Shown piece by piece: positions 1 through 8,817 of a stretch of 36,013 nucleotides of DNA (the stretch's first letter is position 1; each line of letters opens with the position of its first letter). The DNA is from a virus. The position numbers and the translations under genes were made by a program. The notes under the pieces are model-generated. The model saw only the letters and a list, made by a program, of their open reading frames with translations. It searched no databases and was not told the origin of the DNA. The stretch is from positions 1 through 36,013 of IMG/VR virus record IMGVR_UViG_3300042261_000351; one strand, written 5' to 3'.

Positions 1-1569
1 CATTTTAGTGAAGCTGATCCACAAGCCTTACTAAAAAAACATATTTATAAAGCTAAATCAAGATATATTGCCACTAGAAAATATGCTATAACTGAAGCAG
101 GAAGATTCCAATTCGGATTATTACCAGACATTGTAAAATATTTAAAAAATCTTAATACGCCATTTCGCATAATATTTTCGGAACAATTTAAAGAACGTTA
201 TGCAAGCTCATATTCATTTTATGATGAACCTTTAAAAGATTTAAAATTTAAATTAAGAGATTATCAAGAAGAAGGTGTTAAAAGCGCATTGAAAAACGGT
301 AATGGATTGCTTATTGAGCCAACTGGCGCAGGCAAGACCTTGATGCAAGCCAGTTTAATTTATAATATTATGAATCATAAACCAGATTCTAAAGTATTAT
401 TAATAACCATGACACATCTAATAAATCAGCTTTATGATGAATTTGTGAATTATGGTATAAATCCTGAAATAATTTCAAAGTGGTCTGGTGATAATGAGCT
501 TAACATATCGTCTAATATTATTATATGTGGTACAAATATCTTATATAGTAAAATTGATAATATACCTCTTGAAATTAAAAAGGTTAAAATTGTATTTTTA
601 ACACTTAAAAAGCAATTAAATGATATAAATTTATCTGATCTTGATAAGGAAATATTACAATCAAAGATGATTCAAGCTGGAAATGAACTTAAAAAACTCG
701 AAGAAAAATTGGAAAATAATAAAAGGATTCACAAATTTTTGGAAAATATAGATTTATTAATTTGTGATGAAGTACATCAATGGAAAAAATCTGGTGAAAT
801 TATAAATGTTTTAAAATATATTACTACAAGAAATCGTTATGGATTTACCGGAACCTTACCGGAAATGATGATTGATCAATGGAATATTATTGGACATTTT
901 GGACCTATAATACACGAATCAAAAAGACAAGAATTAGTGGAAGCCAAGCATATTACTGATGCTGATGTTAGAGTTTTTGTATTAGAATACAAGAACCCAC
1001 CAGATTTAAACAAGAATGATTTAGACGAAGAAGAGGACGAAGAAAAGGGTATAAATTCATTTTATGAAGCCGAATTAGATTTTATACATCATTCTCAATT
1101 TAGAAATAAAATTATAAGAAAAATTGTAAATAATTTATCTAAAAATTCTCTTATTTTGATAGATAGACTTGAACACGGTGATTTATTATATGAATTTTTA
1201 AAAACAACTTTGGAAAATAAACAAGTATTTTATATTAAAGGTGAAGTTGAAGACGAAGAAAGACAAAAAATTCAGCAATTGATGGAAAAGGAAGACAATA
1301 TTGTTTGTATTGCAGTATCTAAGATATTTAGTACTGGTGTAAATATTAAAAATTTACATTATATTATTTTCACATCAGCAGGAAAAGCTAAAATTAAAAA
1401 CATTCAAAGTATCGGAAGAGGTGTAAGACCATTACAAGGCAAGGATAAAGTAGTCATATTTGATATTTCAGATATGTTACATTATTCTCAAAAACATTTA
1501 GAACAAAGGATAAAAATATATGACAATGATAGCATCAAATACCAAATCATTAAAATCAAAGAAACCTAA
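1..1569 (+). CDS. uvsW: UvsW-like ATP-dependent DNA/RNA helicase, 5' partial
   Basis: The reading frame is open from base 1, so the gene begins upstream of the window; 522 codons are visible, close to the roughly 500 residues of T4 UvsW. Superfamily 2 helicase motifs are clear: Walker A PTGAGKT at visible residues 107-113, the DEAD-type box as LICDEVHQW, motif III as GFTGTLPE, and motif VI as QSIGRGVR near the C-terminus. T4 UvsW unwinds R-loops and branched DNA, remodels stalled forks, and shuts off R-loop-primed origin replication in favour of recombination-dependent replication. The 3' end overlaps the late sigma factor gene by 50 bases. An internal TTG at 289 could be mistaken for a start, but the 96 codons upstream, including the DYQEEGV motif just before Walker A, belong to the same protein. 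Confidence 0.93.
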   Translation, partial: HFSEADPQALLKKHIYKAKSRYIATRKYAITEAGRFQFGLLPDIVKYLKNLNTPFRIIFSEQFKERYASSYSFYDEPLKDLKFKLRDYQEEGVKSALKNGNGLLIEPTGAGKTLMQASLIYNIMNHKPDSKVLLITMTHLINQLYDEFVNYGINPEIISKWSGDNELNISSNIIICGTNILYSKIDNIPLEIKKVKIVFLTLKKQLNDINLSDLDKEILQSKMIQAGNELKKLEEKLENNKRIHKFLENIDLLICDEVHQWKKSGEIINVLKYITTRNRYGFTGTLPEMMIDQWNIIGHFGPIIHESKRQELVEAKHITDADVRVFVLEYKNPPDLNKNDLDEEEDEEKGINSFYEAELDFIHHSQFRNKIIRKIVNNLSKNSLILIDRLEHGDLLYEFLKTTLENKQVFYIKGEVEDEERQKIQQLMEKEDNIVCIAVSKIFSTGVNIKNLHYIIFTSAGKAKIKNIQSIGRGVRPLQGKDKVVIFDISDMLHYSQKHLEQRIKIYDNDSIKYQIIKIKET

Positions 1570-2185
1570 TAGATTTTTTAGAAAACGTAATAAAGTAATG
1601 GATTTTGATAAAGAATCGTTTGTGGATCATACACAAGATGTAGATTATCATTTATATGATCAAGATCATTTAGAAAACTTATCTGAAAATGAATTAATCA
1701 CTCCACAAGATGATAATATTGAAGAAGTTGAGCCTCTTGAAATCGTTAAAAAAATAAAAAAGAAGAAAATTAAAGAAGTTAAACAAAAATATTATGTAGA
1801 TAATACTAGATTTGAAGAGCTTATAAAAAAATATTATGAAACTGATATATTTTCTGATGAATTGGCTATGATGTTATATAATATTGCTAATCGAGCATCT
1901 TTTTCTACTAATTTTATAAATTATAGCTTTAAAGATGAGATGATTGGTGAAGGATTATTAAAAGAAATACAAACTTTAAAAGCCAAAAAATTTGATGTAA
2001 CCAAAGGAAAAGCTTTTAATTATTTCAGCACTATTGTATTCAATGCCTTTGTTGGTAAAATAAAAGAAGAACAAAAAGAACACGAATCTTTACGAGATCA
2101 CCAATCTAGAGAATATGATATATTAACCAACGGAATGAAAATAACAACCAACACACACGACGAACATTATGATACCCATATATAA
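1520..2185 (+). CDS. gp55: Late-transcription sigma factor, gp55-like
   Basis: This 221-residue protein carries the conserved gp55 core at about residues 130-190: KDEMIGEGLL, then a spacer ending KAFNYFSTIVFNAFVGKIKEEQKE, which lines up with T4 gp55 KQEMIADGI...[21 protein letters not shown]. gp55 is the small sigma factor that, with the sliding clamp and gp33, directs host RNA polymerase to TATAAATA late promoters. ATG 1520 is preceded by AAAGGA at 1505-1510 with good spacing, so it is preferred over ATG 1598, which has no Shine-Dalgarno. It is about 36 residues longer than T4 gp55, with a basic then acidic N-terminal extension. The C-terminus (ends YDTHI) does not show the T4 clamp-binding tail (DFLYE). 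It overlaps uvsW upstream and gene 47 downstream, suggesting coupled translation. Confidence 0.88.
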   Translation: MTMIASNTKSLKSKKPNRFFRKRNKVMDFDKESFVDHTQDVDYHLYDQDHLENLSENELITPQDDNIEEVEPLEIVKKIKKKKIKEVKQKYYVDNTRFEELIKKYYETDIFSDELAMMLYNIANRASFSTNFINYSFKDEMIGEGLLKEIQTLKAKKFDVTKGKAFNYFSTIVFNAFVGKIKEEQKEHESLRDHQSREYDILTNGMKITTNTHDEHYDTHI

Positions 2186-3248
2186 CCAAAAAGTTGCAAT
2201 TATTTCAGATATTCATTTAGGCATTCACACGAATTCAGAACTTTGGCATAAAATTGTTTTAGATTACGGTGAATGGCTTAAAAAAGAATTGATATCAAAA
2301 AATATTAAAGATATTATTGTATTGGGTGATATTTTTAATGATAGATCAGATATTGGTGTACAAACCTTACATGTAGCTGAATCTTTTTTTAAAATCTTTA
2401 CAGAAGGACTTTACAATTTTAATATTATATTACTTGTAGGTAATCATGATTGTTTTTATCACAATAAATCCGATGTAAACAGTACAAGCATTTTTAAAGG
2501 TTGGAAAAATATAACTGTTATTGATAAATTAGAAACAGTAACTTGGTTTGATAATCAATATACATTTATGCCTTGGGGAATTCCACTTGATACTCTCCCT
2601 TACAACAACGCTGGAATATTTGCACATTTAGATATAAACACATTTAAAGTTAATTCTATTAAAATTTGTGAAAAGGGTGTGGACTCTGATGAATTGTTAA
2701 AAAAGAGTTCATTAATAATAACCGGACACTATCACACTAAACAGGAAAGAATTTATCCAAATGGTAAAATATTATATCTTGGTTGTGTATTTCCTCAAAA
2801 TTGGAATGATGTAAGTGATAAAAAGTATTATCATATTTTAGATTTAAAAACACAAGAGTATAAATCTTTTGAAAATGTAATAAGTCCAAAATATTATAAA
2901 ATTAAATTATCAGATTTATTTATTAAAGAAAAATTACAGGAAACAAAAAGCATTGTAAATGGTAATTTTATTAAAATTATAGTGGACAAACAGATAAATT
3001 ATGAACAATTTGAAAAAATACAAACTGTATTAAATAGTTTACAACCATTGGATTTAAGTAGTGATTTTAATGATGAAACCACTATAAAAACACCAGAAAA
3101 TTATGAAAGTGTTAATATGGAAATATCTACAATGATACCAGAATATATAGAATCGCTTGAAAAAACAGAATTAAAGGATAAAATAATAAGCGAAATGGAT
3201 AGTATTTATAAAACGGCTTTAACCAGAGTAAAGATTGAGAGTAATTAA
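2169..3248 (+). CDS. gp47: Recombination endonuclease subunit gp47 (Mre11/SbcD family)
   Basis: A 359-residue calcineurin-like phosphoesterase. The metal-binding motifs are in order: SDIHLG with D14 and H16, GDIFNDR at 53-59, GNHD at 91-94, and GHYH at 186-189. T4 gp47 is 339 residues. With the ATPase gp46 it resects DNA ends to feed UvsX-mediated recombination and degrades host DNA. The gene overlaps the sigma factor gene by 17 bases. Its TAA overlaps the ATG of the first glycosyltransferase gene (TAATG at 3246-3250). In T4 genes 47 and 46 are neighbours; here gp46 lies about 14 kb away beyond a glycan cassette. Confidence 0.93.
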   Translation: MIPIYNQKVAIISDIHLGIHTNSELWHKIVLDYGEWLKKELISKNIKDIIVLGDIFNDRSDIGVQTLHVAESFFKIFTEGLYNFNIILLVGNHDCFYHNKSDVNSTSIFKGWKNITVIDKLETVTWFDNQYTFMPWGIPLDTLPYNNAGIFAHLDINTFKVNSIKICEKGVDSDELLKKSSLIITGHYHTKQERIYPNGKILYLGCVFPQNWNDVSDKKYYHILDLKTQEYKSFENVISPKYYKIKLSDLFIKEKLQETKSIVNGNFIKIIVDKQINYEQFEKIQTVLNSLQPLDLSSDFNDETTIKTPENYESVNMEISTMIPEYIESLEKTELKDKIISEMDSIYKTALTRVKIESN

Positions 3249-4048
3249 TGAAAGAAAAAATTGGAATTGGTTTAGTAACATATAATTCACCAGAGAGAAT
3301 TGAACAATCTGCATTTACAGTTCCATCAAATGTTGATAGTTTTGTTATTGTCAATGATGGAACACCATATACGCCTAATTGCTATCCTAAGAATGCACAA
3401 GTTATAACTCATTCAAAAAATCTTAGTGTAGGGTGTGCAAAAAATACAGCATTAAGACAACTTTTACAAAACGATTGTACGCATCTTTTTATTATGGAAG
3501 ATGATATTTTAATAAAAAATCAAAACATATTTGATGCATATTTAAATGCTGCTCATATAAGTGGATTATGGCATTTATCATATGGATATCACGGACCTGC
3601 GAACCTAGATCAAAACAAAACGCCAAAACCTAGACAAATCATTGATTATGGTTGTGGTGTTCAAATTGCTTTAAATGCTCATTCAGTTGGTGCTTTTTGC
3701 TACTACCACAAGGGTATAATTAGAAATGTTGGATATATGGACGAGCGGTTTAAAAATGCATGGGAACATGTTGAACACTCATATAGAATTGTAAAAACTG
3801 GGTTATTACCTGCGTATTGGTGGTGGCCTGATATTGCAAATAGTATGGAATATTTACAAGAAATTGGATCAAGTGAAGAACAATCAGTAATTAGAAAAAC
3901 TGACGAATGGAAGAAGAATCTTCAAATTGGCGCACATTTATTTAAACATTTACACGGTTATTCCCCTGTGGAAGTTCCAGATACACCAGTAGAAAAAATA
4001 AAAGAAAATTTAAAATTTATTAAAGAAACATATTCAAGGGAAGTTTAA
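3248..4048 (+). CDS. GT2-like (GT-A fold) glycosyltransferase
   Basis: A 266-residue protein with the layout of a family 2 glycosyltransferase. The start KIGIGLVTYNSPERIEQS resembles the nucleotide-binding beta-alpha opening, followed by VIVNDGT at about 34-38. SKNLSVGCAKNTALR is the usual Gly-Asn segment, and the metal/nucleotide DxD-type motif is FIMEDDIL with E84-D86. A later histidine- and tryptophan-rich segment (AYWWWPD) is likely acceptor-side. No membrane segment or signal peptide is seen, so it should act in the cytoplasm using a nucleotide sugar. It is the first gene of the cassette and shares one base with the end of gene 47. Donor and acceptor cannot be told. Confidence 0.8.
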   Translation: MKEKIGIGLVTYNSPERIEQSAFTVPSNVDSFVIVNDGTPYTPNCYPKNAQVITHSKNLSVGCAKNTALRQLLQNDCTHLFIMEDDILIKNQNIFDAYLNAAHISGLWHLSYGYHGPANLDQNKTPKPRQIIDYGCGVQIALNAHSVGAFCYYHKGIIRNVGYMDERFKNAWEHVEHSYRIVKTGLLPAYWWWPDIANSMEYLQEIGSSEEQSVIRKTDEWKKNLQIGAHLFKHLHGYSPVEVPDTPVEKIKENLKFIKETYSREV

Positions 4049-4830
4049 TGAAAATTGGATTGTTAATACCATCAAGAGAACGTCTAAATCTTAAATTAAC
4101 ATTAATATCATCTATTATTACTACAGTTAATGATATTAATAATGTTAATCTCTATTTCGGTATAGACGATGACGATCCAACTAAAGAAATAGTTGAAAAA
4201 ATAGCAAAAGCAATACCATTTGTAAAAATTATACCAATTCATAATGAAGGCAAATTTATAGGAATTAATAGAATTTGGAATATTTTGGCAGAAAATTGCA
4301 ATGATGAAATCTTTGGTTATATTGGTGATGATATGATTTTCAGAACACCAGATTGGGACGTTGAAATTTTAAAAGAATTTAATAAAGAAACTTGTCCAGA
4401 AGATAAAATAAAAATGGTACATTGTTGGGACGGGTTTCAAGGGGAAAAATTAAGTGTTAACGCATTTACACACAGAAAATATTACGAAATTATGGGTTAT
4501 TTCTGTAGACCAGAATTTTTAATTAATTATAGCGATTCATGGATGCATGAACATTTCAAAGCTTTTAATAGAATTAAATATAGGGCAGATATTTACATTG
4601 AGCATAATCATTTTGTTTTTGGAAAAAGAGAAAAAGATAAAACATCAGAAAGAATGTTGTCAAACAATCATGATAAAATTAGCGATGCATTGTGGTCAGT
4701 ATTAAGGAAAACACAAGCACAAGATATACAAAAATTATCACAATATTTAAATATAATACCAGATTATACAAAAATTGATCCAGTATTATTAAAATTATCC
4801 AGTGGATATGATAAATCATTATATGAATAA
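4048..4830 (+). CDS. GT-A-type glycosyltransferase (putative)
   Basis: A 260-residue cytoplasmic protein. It opens MKIGLLIPSRERL, a typical GT-A start, then has FGIDDDDPT at about 38-45 and YIGDDMIF with D94-D95, the position expected for the DxD metal-binding motif. GKFIGINRIWN at 69-79 is like the Gly/Asn segment of GT2 enzymes. It is translationally coupled to the previous gene by a TAATG overlap at 4046-4050. Sequence similarity to its neighbour is limited to the fold signature, so it probably adds a different sugar. The substrate is unknown. Confidence 0.7.
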   Translation: MKIGLLIPSRERLNLKLTLISSIITTVNDINNVNLYFGIDDDDPTKEIVEKIAKAIPFVKIIPIHNEGKFIGINRIWNILAENCNDEIFGYIGDDMIFRTPDWDVEILKEFNKETCPEDKIKMVHCWDGFQGEKLSVNAFTHRKYYEIMGYFCRPEFLINYSDSWMHEHFKAFNRIKYRADIYIEHNHFVFGKREKDKTSERMLSNNHDKISDALWSVLRKTQAQDIQKLSQYLNIIPDYTKIDPVLLKLSSGYDKSLYE

Positions 4831-4921
4831 CAAACAGATATTAGATTTCAACAATCATTTTTATTTTAAAAGAAAATATCAAAAATATTTAAAATATTGT
4901 AAAAATAATAGGAAAAAATAA
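4823..4921 (+). CDS. Possible 32-residue basic peptide
   Basis: ATG at 4823 overlaps the stop of the preceding gene (ATGAATAA) and the frame runs 32 codons to TAA at 4919-4921, one base before the next ATG. The product starts MNNKQILDF and is rich in Lys, Tyr and Asn, ending KNNRKK. The exact filling of a gap between two coupled genes favours a real coding or coupling ORF. The base composition is so AT-rich that a short open frame by chance is also possible. Its end carries the AGGAAA Shine-Dalgarno of the next gene. Confidence 0.4.
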   Translation: MNNKQILDFNNHFYFKRKYQKYLKYCKNNRKK

Positions 4922-4922
4922 T

Positions 4923-5630
4923 ATGAAAAAAATAGGAATAATACAACCCGGAAGAATTGGTGATATTATTATAATATTACCAGCTATTAAACATCTTAAA
5001 AAAGATGATACTCAAATATTCTGGCCTATATACGAACAATATATTTGGATGTTTACTGATGTAATAGATTATGTTACATTTATACCAGTTAAATATGATG
5101 TATATAATGTTGTAAAAGAGTGTAACAATATATTAAAAAACATATATAAATGTGATGAAATAATTGATACTGCCGCCACCTTTCCCGATAGTACTGCTAC
5201 AAAAGAATATGTTGATAACGGCGATGGATGGAAAGAACCCTTTGATGTTTTTAAATATAAAAAATTAAACATTGACATTGCATGTAAATATGGATTAAAA
5301 AATTGTTTAAATAGAAATTATAAAAAAGAACACGAATTATATACACAATTAGTTAAAAACGAAAAATATGCTGTAGCTTTTTTAAGTTGTTCAAACGGAA
5401 AATACAATGTACAATTTGATGTACAAGACGGTCAATTAATTGAAGTTGAAGAATCATATAATATATTTCATTGGATAGAAATATTAGAAAACGCAAATAC
5501 AATTATTACATTAAATAGCGGTCCATTATGCTTAGTAGAACAACTAAATTTATCAAAACCAAAAAAAATACTTTTTAAAATTCCTAATGGAAAGTTACCA
5601 TTATTACAAACTAAATGGGATATTATATGA
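4923..5630 (+). CDS. GT9-like (ADP-heptosyltransferase-type) glycosyltransferase, short
   Basis: A 235-residue protein opening KKIGIIQPGRIGDIIIILPAI, the N-terminal motif of family 9 GT-B enzymes such as LPS heptosyltransferases (R.GDxxxxLPA). Near the C-terminus, TIITLNSGPLCLVEQLN matches the part of GT9 proteins that contacts the nucleotide (usual form TxDSGxxHLA). It is about 100 residues shorter than typical GT9 enzymes (around 330-350), and the middle is compressed. It could be a minimal catalytic form or a glycan-binding relative. AGGAAA lies upstream. The stop overlaps the next start as ATGA at 5627-5630. Confidence 0.65.
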   Translation: MKKIGIIQPGRIGDIIIILPAIKHLKKDDTQIFWPIYEQYIWMFTDVIDYVTFIPVKYDVYNVVKECNNILKNIYKCDEIIDTAATFPDSTATKEYVDNGDGWKEPFDVFKYKKLNIDIACKYGLKNCLNRNYKKEHELYTQLVKNEKYAVAFLSCSNGKYNVQFDVQDGQLIEVEESYNIFHWIEILENANTIITLNSGPLCLVEQLNLSKPKKILFKIPNGKLPLLQTKWDII

Positions 5631-6406
5631 AAATAGCATTTACAATAATATTAAATGGTAAAATACATTTATTACACAATAATTATTATAAAACTATATT
5701 AGAATATTTTGATTATTGGGTTGTGGTAGAAGGAGCCAGTAAAAACACTGGAAGCACTTCGTGGTGTAAACCAATATCATGTCAACATCAAAATAACGGA
5801 CACTCTGTTGATGGAACAGTCGAATTTTTATATGAATTGAAAGGACAATATAAAAATATAATTCCAATTTTTTCAGAGGGATTGTGGTGCAATAAAGATT
5901 CACAGGTAAATACTGCTATTGCTAGAATCAAAGAAATAACAAAAGAATGTACATTATGGGAAATAGATGCTGACGAGCAATGGAAACCAGAGCAATGGAA
6001 TCACGCAGAATCTATATTAAAAGAAGAAAACGCCAAAACCGGATGTTTTTTATGCAATCATTATGTTGGTAAAAATTTAATCGCTGTAGGAGAATGGGGA
6101 GAAGGAAGAAAACTACCATATAGACGTTTATGGCATTGGAAAGATGAATTCTTTGAAAGCCATGAACCCCCAAGATTATCTGGAGGAAATGGATTAGGCA
6201 TACTAATTCCTATTAAATTTAATCATTATTCATTATATTTTGATAAAGATGTTCAGTTTAAAGAAGAATTCTATAATTATACTGGTTTATATCAAAGATG
6301 GAAAGATTTGCAAAATATGAAAGAATTTCCTCAACATATAAGTAAATTATTAGGTACTGATACACATTGGGGACATACAAATACTTTAATAATAAAAAAG
6401 GAGTAA
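5627..6406 (+). CDS. GT-A-type glycosyltransferase (putative)
   Basis: ATG 5627 is chosen over ATG 5615 because it forms an ATGA overlap with the preceding stop and has GGGA about 6 bases upstream; this gives 259 residues. The start KIAFTIILNGKIHLL is a beta-strand/loop opening, DYWVVVEGAS resembles the GT-A nucleotide pocket, and WEIDADEQW (D114, D116) is a clear DxD motif. An aromatic, histidine-containing segment follows (FNHYSLYFDK). The pattern is like phage and bacterial proteins loosely annotated as GT2 or GT17. No transmembrane segment is seen. The donor sugar is unknown. Confidence 0.62.
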   Translation: MKIAFTIILNGKIHLLHNNYYKTILEYFDYWVVVEGASKNTGSTSWCKPISCQHQNNGHSVDGTVEFLYELKGQYKNIIPIFSEGLWCNKDSQVNTAIARIKEITKECTLWEIDADEQWKPEQWNHAESILKEENAKTGCFLCNHYVGKNLIAVGEWGEGRKLPYRRLWHWKDEFFESHEPPRLSGGNGLGILIPIKFNHYSLYFDKDVQFKEEFYNYTGLYQRWKDLQNMKEFPQHISKLLGTDTHWGHTNTLIIKKE

Positions 6407-6407
6407 A

Positions 6408-7223
6408 ATGAATTTTATAGACGGAAATAATTTTATAGATCATCATATTAAAAACAATATATCTTGTGCCATAGGTAAAATAGGTGTTGTTGAATTAAAA
6501 CTTTTGCATAATTATCAAAATCAAGTTTACACTTCTGATGTAATTGAAGAAGGGCAATTCGTGGCTGGTATATATCCATATTCGAGAGATGAATATAATA
6601 AATTTGCAAAAATATATACAACTTCTTTATTAAATATTGATGCTTTAGCCGTATGGAATACTATTTTAAAAGATTTTGAGATTTCAATTTGTCAACATAT
6701 AAAAGCATATCCAATAAGATTGCAAGATATTGAACCTTATTTTCATATTCCACCTTGGTCTAAATCGTTAGAAAATAAAAAAGTGTTAGTAATAAGTCCA
6801 TTTGCAGAAAGTATTCAAAAACAATATCAAATTAGAGAAAAGATATGGCCCAATGACATACTTCCAAAATTTGATTTAACTGTAATTAAATATCCAAACG
6901 CCAGCACCGTTGATAGTAAAAATCCATTCAAATCTACCATTGATGTTATTGAAATTACTAAACAAAAAATGAAAAATGTTGACTATGATGTTGCATTAAT
7001 AGGCGTTGGTGGTGCATCTATTCCTTTAACAGCTTATGCTAAAACATGTAAAAAAATTGGTATACACATGGGAGGTTCAACACAAATTTTATTTGGAATT
7101 AGAGGAAAAAGATGGGATAATATACCAGAATTTCATAAATTTTTCAACGAATATTGGATACGGCCATCAAAAGACGAAACACCAGAAAAGGTTAATAGAG
7201 TAGAAGGGGGTTGTTATTGGTGA
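6408..7223 (+). CDS. GT-D-fold-like carbohydrate enzyme (putative)
   Basis: A 271-residue protein with a strong GGAG site. Near the N-terminus SCAIGKIGVVEL (20-30) resembles the IGxxG...E element of GT-D-type glycosyltransferases (the DUF1792 group, where a D/E pair binds the metal). The middle has PPWSKSLENKKVLVISPFAESI, and toward the end YDVALIGVGGASIPLTAYAK, then KKIGIHMGGSTQILFGIRGKRW. The last part looks like a nucleotide- or sugar-phosphate-binding Rossmann half. The assignment to a fold is inference; what is seen is a soluble two-part alpha/beta protein inside the glycan cassette. It overlaps the next gene by 4 bases (GTGA). Confidence 0.5.
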   Translation: MNFIDGNNFIDHHIKNNISCAIGKIGVVELKLLHNYQNQVYTSDVIEEGQFVAGIYPYSRDEYNKFAKIYTTSLLNIDALAVWNTILKDFEISICQHIKAYPIRLQDIEPYFHIPPWSKSLENKKVLVISPFAESIQKQYQIREKIWPNDILPKFDLTVIKYPNASTVDSKNPFKSTIDVIEITKQKMKNVDYDVALIGVGGASIPLTAYAKTCKKIGIHMGGSTQILFGIRGKRWDNIPEFHKFFNEYWIRPSKDETPEKVNRVEGGCYW

Positions 7224-8017
7224 ACAAAGTTATTGTCAAATATGATGAATGGGGTAGAATGGGAAATAGAATGTTTCAATATACATTTGGAAAAATTCTA
7301 GCAAACAATAAACAATGCGAATTTTATTGTGATTCTCTTCCTAATTTTCATTTTACGAAATTAGAGAATTCCCCTAAACTTATAACACAGATAAACAACC
7401 CTTTATATATTAAAGAAAAATATGGAAACAATTACGTAAATTATGATGAACTATTGAACCATGATGGCGACATAATTGTAAATTCTTTTTTACAAAAATC
7501 TGAATATTATATACCATATTTGGATAAAATTAGATTATGGTTTAGAATTGGTTTACCATTTGACACACCAGTTAAACTACCAGAAAAAGATGAAGTTGTA
7601 ATGCACATTAGAGAGACAGATTATAAAAACTTAGGAATATTATTAAATATTAATTATTATTCAAATTTAATTTATAATACTAATAAAAAAGTTACAATTG
7701 TAACCGATAATTGTAATTCAGAATTAGTACAAAATTTTAAAAATCGTTGTAATATTTTTAGTAACGAACCTATCAATTCATTTAATACAACATCAACTGA
7801 CAAAAGTATGTTAGATTTTATATATATGTTATATGCAGATACTTTAATATTATCACAATCAACATTTTCGTGGTGGGCAGCTTTTTTAGGTGAACATAGT
7901 GAAATTTATTTTCCTGTTAATTCTACAAATAATAAAGGTATGTGGAAATTAAATCCAAATAAAGACGATATTGATTTATATATACCAAACAAAAATTTTA
8001 TAAAGGTGATTATATGA
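7220..8017 (+). CDS. GT11-like alpha-1,2-fucosyltransferase family protein
   Basis: The GTG at 7220 is preferred as start: it overlaps the previous stop as GTGA, and GAAGGGGG at 7203-7210 sits 9 bases upstream; TTG codons at 7211 and 7217 are alternatives. The 265-residue product shows family 11 motifs: GRMGNRMFQYTFG near the N-terminus (usual GGLGNQLFQYAFG), VVMHIRETDY near residue 128 (usual HIRRGDY, the GDP-fucose-binding segment), and LILSQSTFSWWAAFLGE in the last quarter (usual SNSTFSWWAAWL). GT11 enzymes transfer fucose from GDP-fucose in alpha-1,2 linkage. An epimerase/reductase three genes downstream, of the type that makes GDP-6-deoxyhexoses, fits this. Confidence 0.82.
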   Translation: MNKVIVKYDEWGRMGNRMFQYTFGKILANNKQCEFYCDSLPNFHFTKLENSPKLITQINNPLYIKEKYGNNYVNYDELLNHDGDIIVNSFLQKSEYYIPYLDKIRLWFRIGLPFDTPVKLPEKDEVVMHIRETDYKNLGILLNINYYSNLIYNTNKKVTIVTDNCNSELVQNFKNRCNIFSNEPINSFNTTSTDKSMLDFIYMLYADTLILSQSTFSWWAAFLGEHSEIYFPVNSTNNKGMWKLNPNKDDIDLYIPNKNFIKVII

Positions 8018-8817
8018 ATTTTGTGTTATTTCATATTGGTGAAAATCTTCCATCGCATTTTCCATATTGTGTACAACAAATTCAAAAAACCAACCCGACT
8101 TGTCCTGTTTATATTATTACTAATTTAAATATTGATATAAACGAACCCAATATTAAAATAATTTCTACTAATAGTTTAAATATACCAGATATTGGTAATT
8201 ATTATAAATATGATCCTATGGGACCACTATTTCGTAATGCTATGTTAAGAATATTTTATATAGAATCGTTTATGATTAAATATAATATAGAAGATGTAAT
8301 ACATTTTGATAATGATGTTTTAATTTATGAAAATATATTAGAAATCAAAGAGGAATTAGAAAAAGAAAATTTTTATATTACACCTGCCACAACAATAGAT
8401 TATATTTTTGGATTTAGTTATATAAAAAATTATCAAACACTATCAAAAATAAATATTAAATTATATAATCTTATTATACAAGGCGAAAAAAACTTGGAAA
8501 AAATAATAGGAAGTATGCCACATGAAATGAGATTATTAAATTATGTTGATCAAGAGGAACACAACATAAATTTGTTACCTATATTACCATCTGATAAAAA
8601 TTTTAATAATTTTAAATATTGTTTTGATCCTTCCTCATACGGTCAATATTTAGGGGGCAGAAAACCAGAATACGATAAATATATAGGAAAACAGATTATT
8701 GAAAATAATATAAAAATATTTATAGAAAATAAAATTCCATATGTTTTTATGAACAATAAAAAATATAAGATATTCAATTTACATATACACAATAAAAAAA
8801 TGAAAGACTTTCTATGA
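8014..8817 (+). CDS. GT-A-type glycosyltransferase (GT8/GT32-like, putative)
   Basis: A 267-residue protein. It begins FVLFHIGENLPSHFPYCVQQI, a common opening for GT8/GT32-like enzymes, continues CPVYIITNL, and has VIHFDNDVLIYEN with the DxD motif at D99-D101. LRIFYIESFM just upstream is the helix that usually precedes this motif. The lower half contains YLGGRKPEYD, plausibly acceptor-side. It overlaps both neighbours by 4 bases (ATGA). A lysine- and isoleucine-rich C-terminus ends the protein without a membrane segment. The sugar cannot be assigned. Confidence 0.68.
   Translation: MNFVLFHIGENLPSHFPYCVQQIQKTNPTCPVYIITNLNIDINEPNIKIISTNSLNIPDIGNYYKYDPMGPLFRNAMLRIFYIESFMIKYNIEDVIHFDNDVLIYENILEIKEELEKENFYITPATTIDYIFGFSYIKNYQTLSKINIKLYNLIIQGEKNLEKIIGSMPHEMRLLNYVDQEEHNINLLPILPSDKNFNNFKYCFDPSSYGQYLGGRKPEYDKYIGKQIIENNIKIFIENKIPYVFMNNKKYKIFNLHIHNKKMKDFL

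Noticed and set aside
3157-3184. TTGAAA, 16 bases, TAAAAT before the glycan cassette
   Set aside because: Spacing matches the promoter family but it lies inside gp47, lacks TGR before the -10, and such A-rich matches are common. It could still be a cassette promoter.
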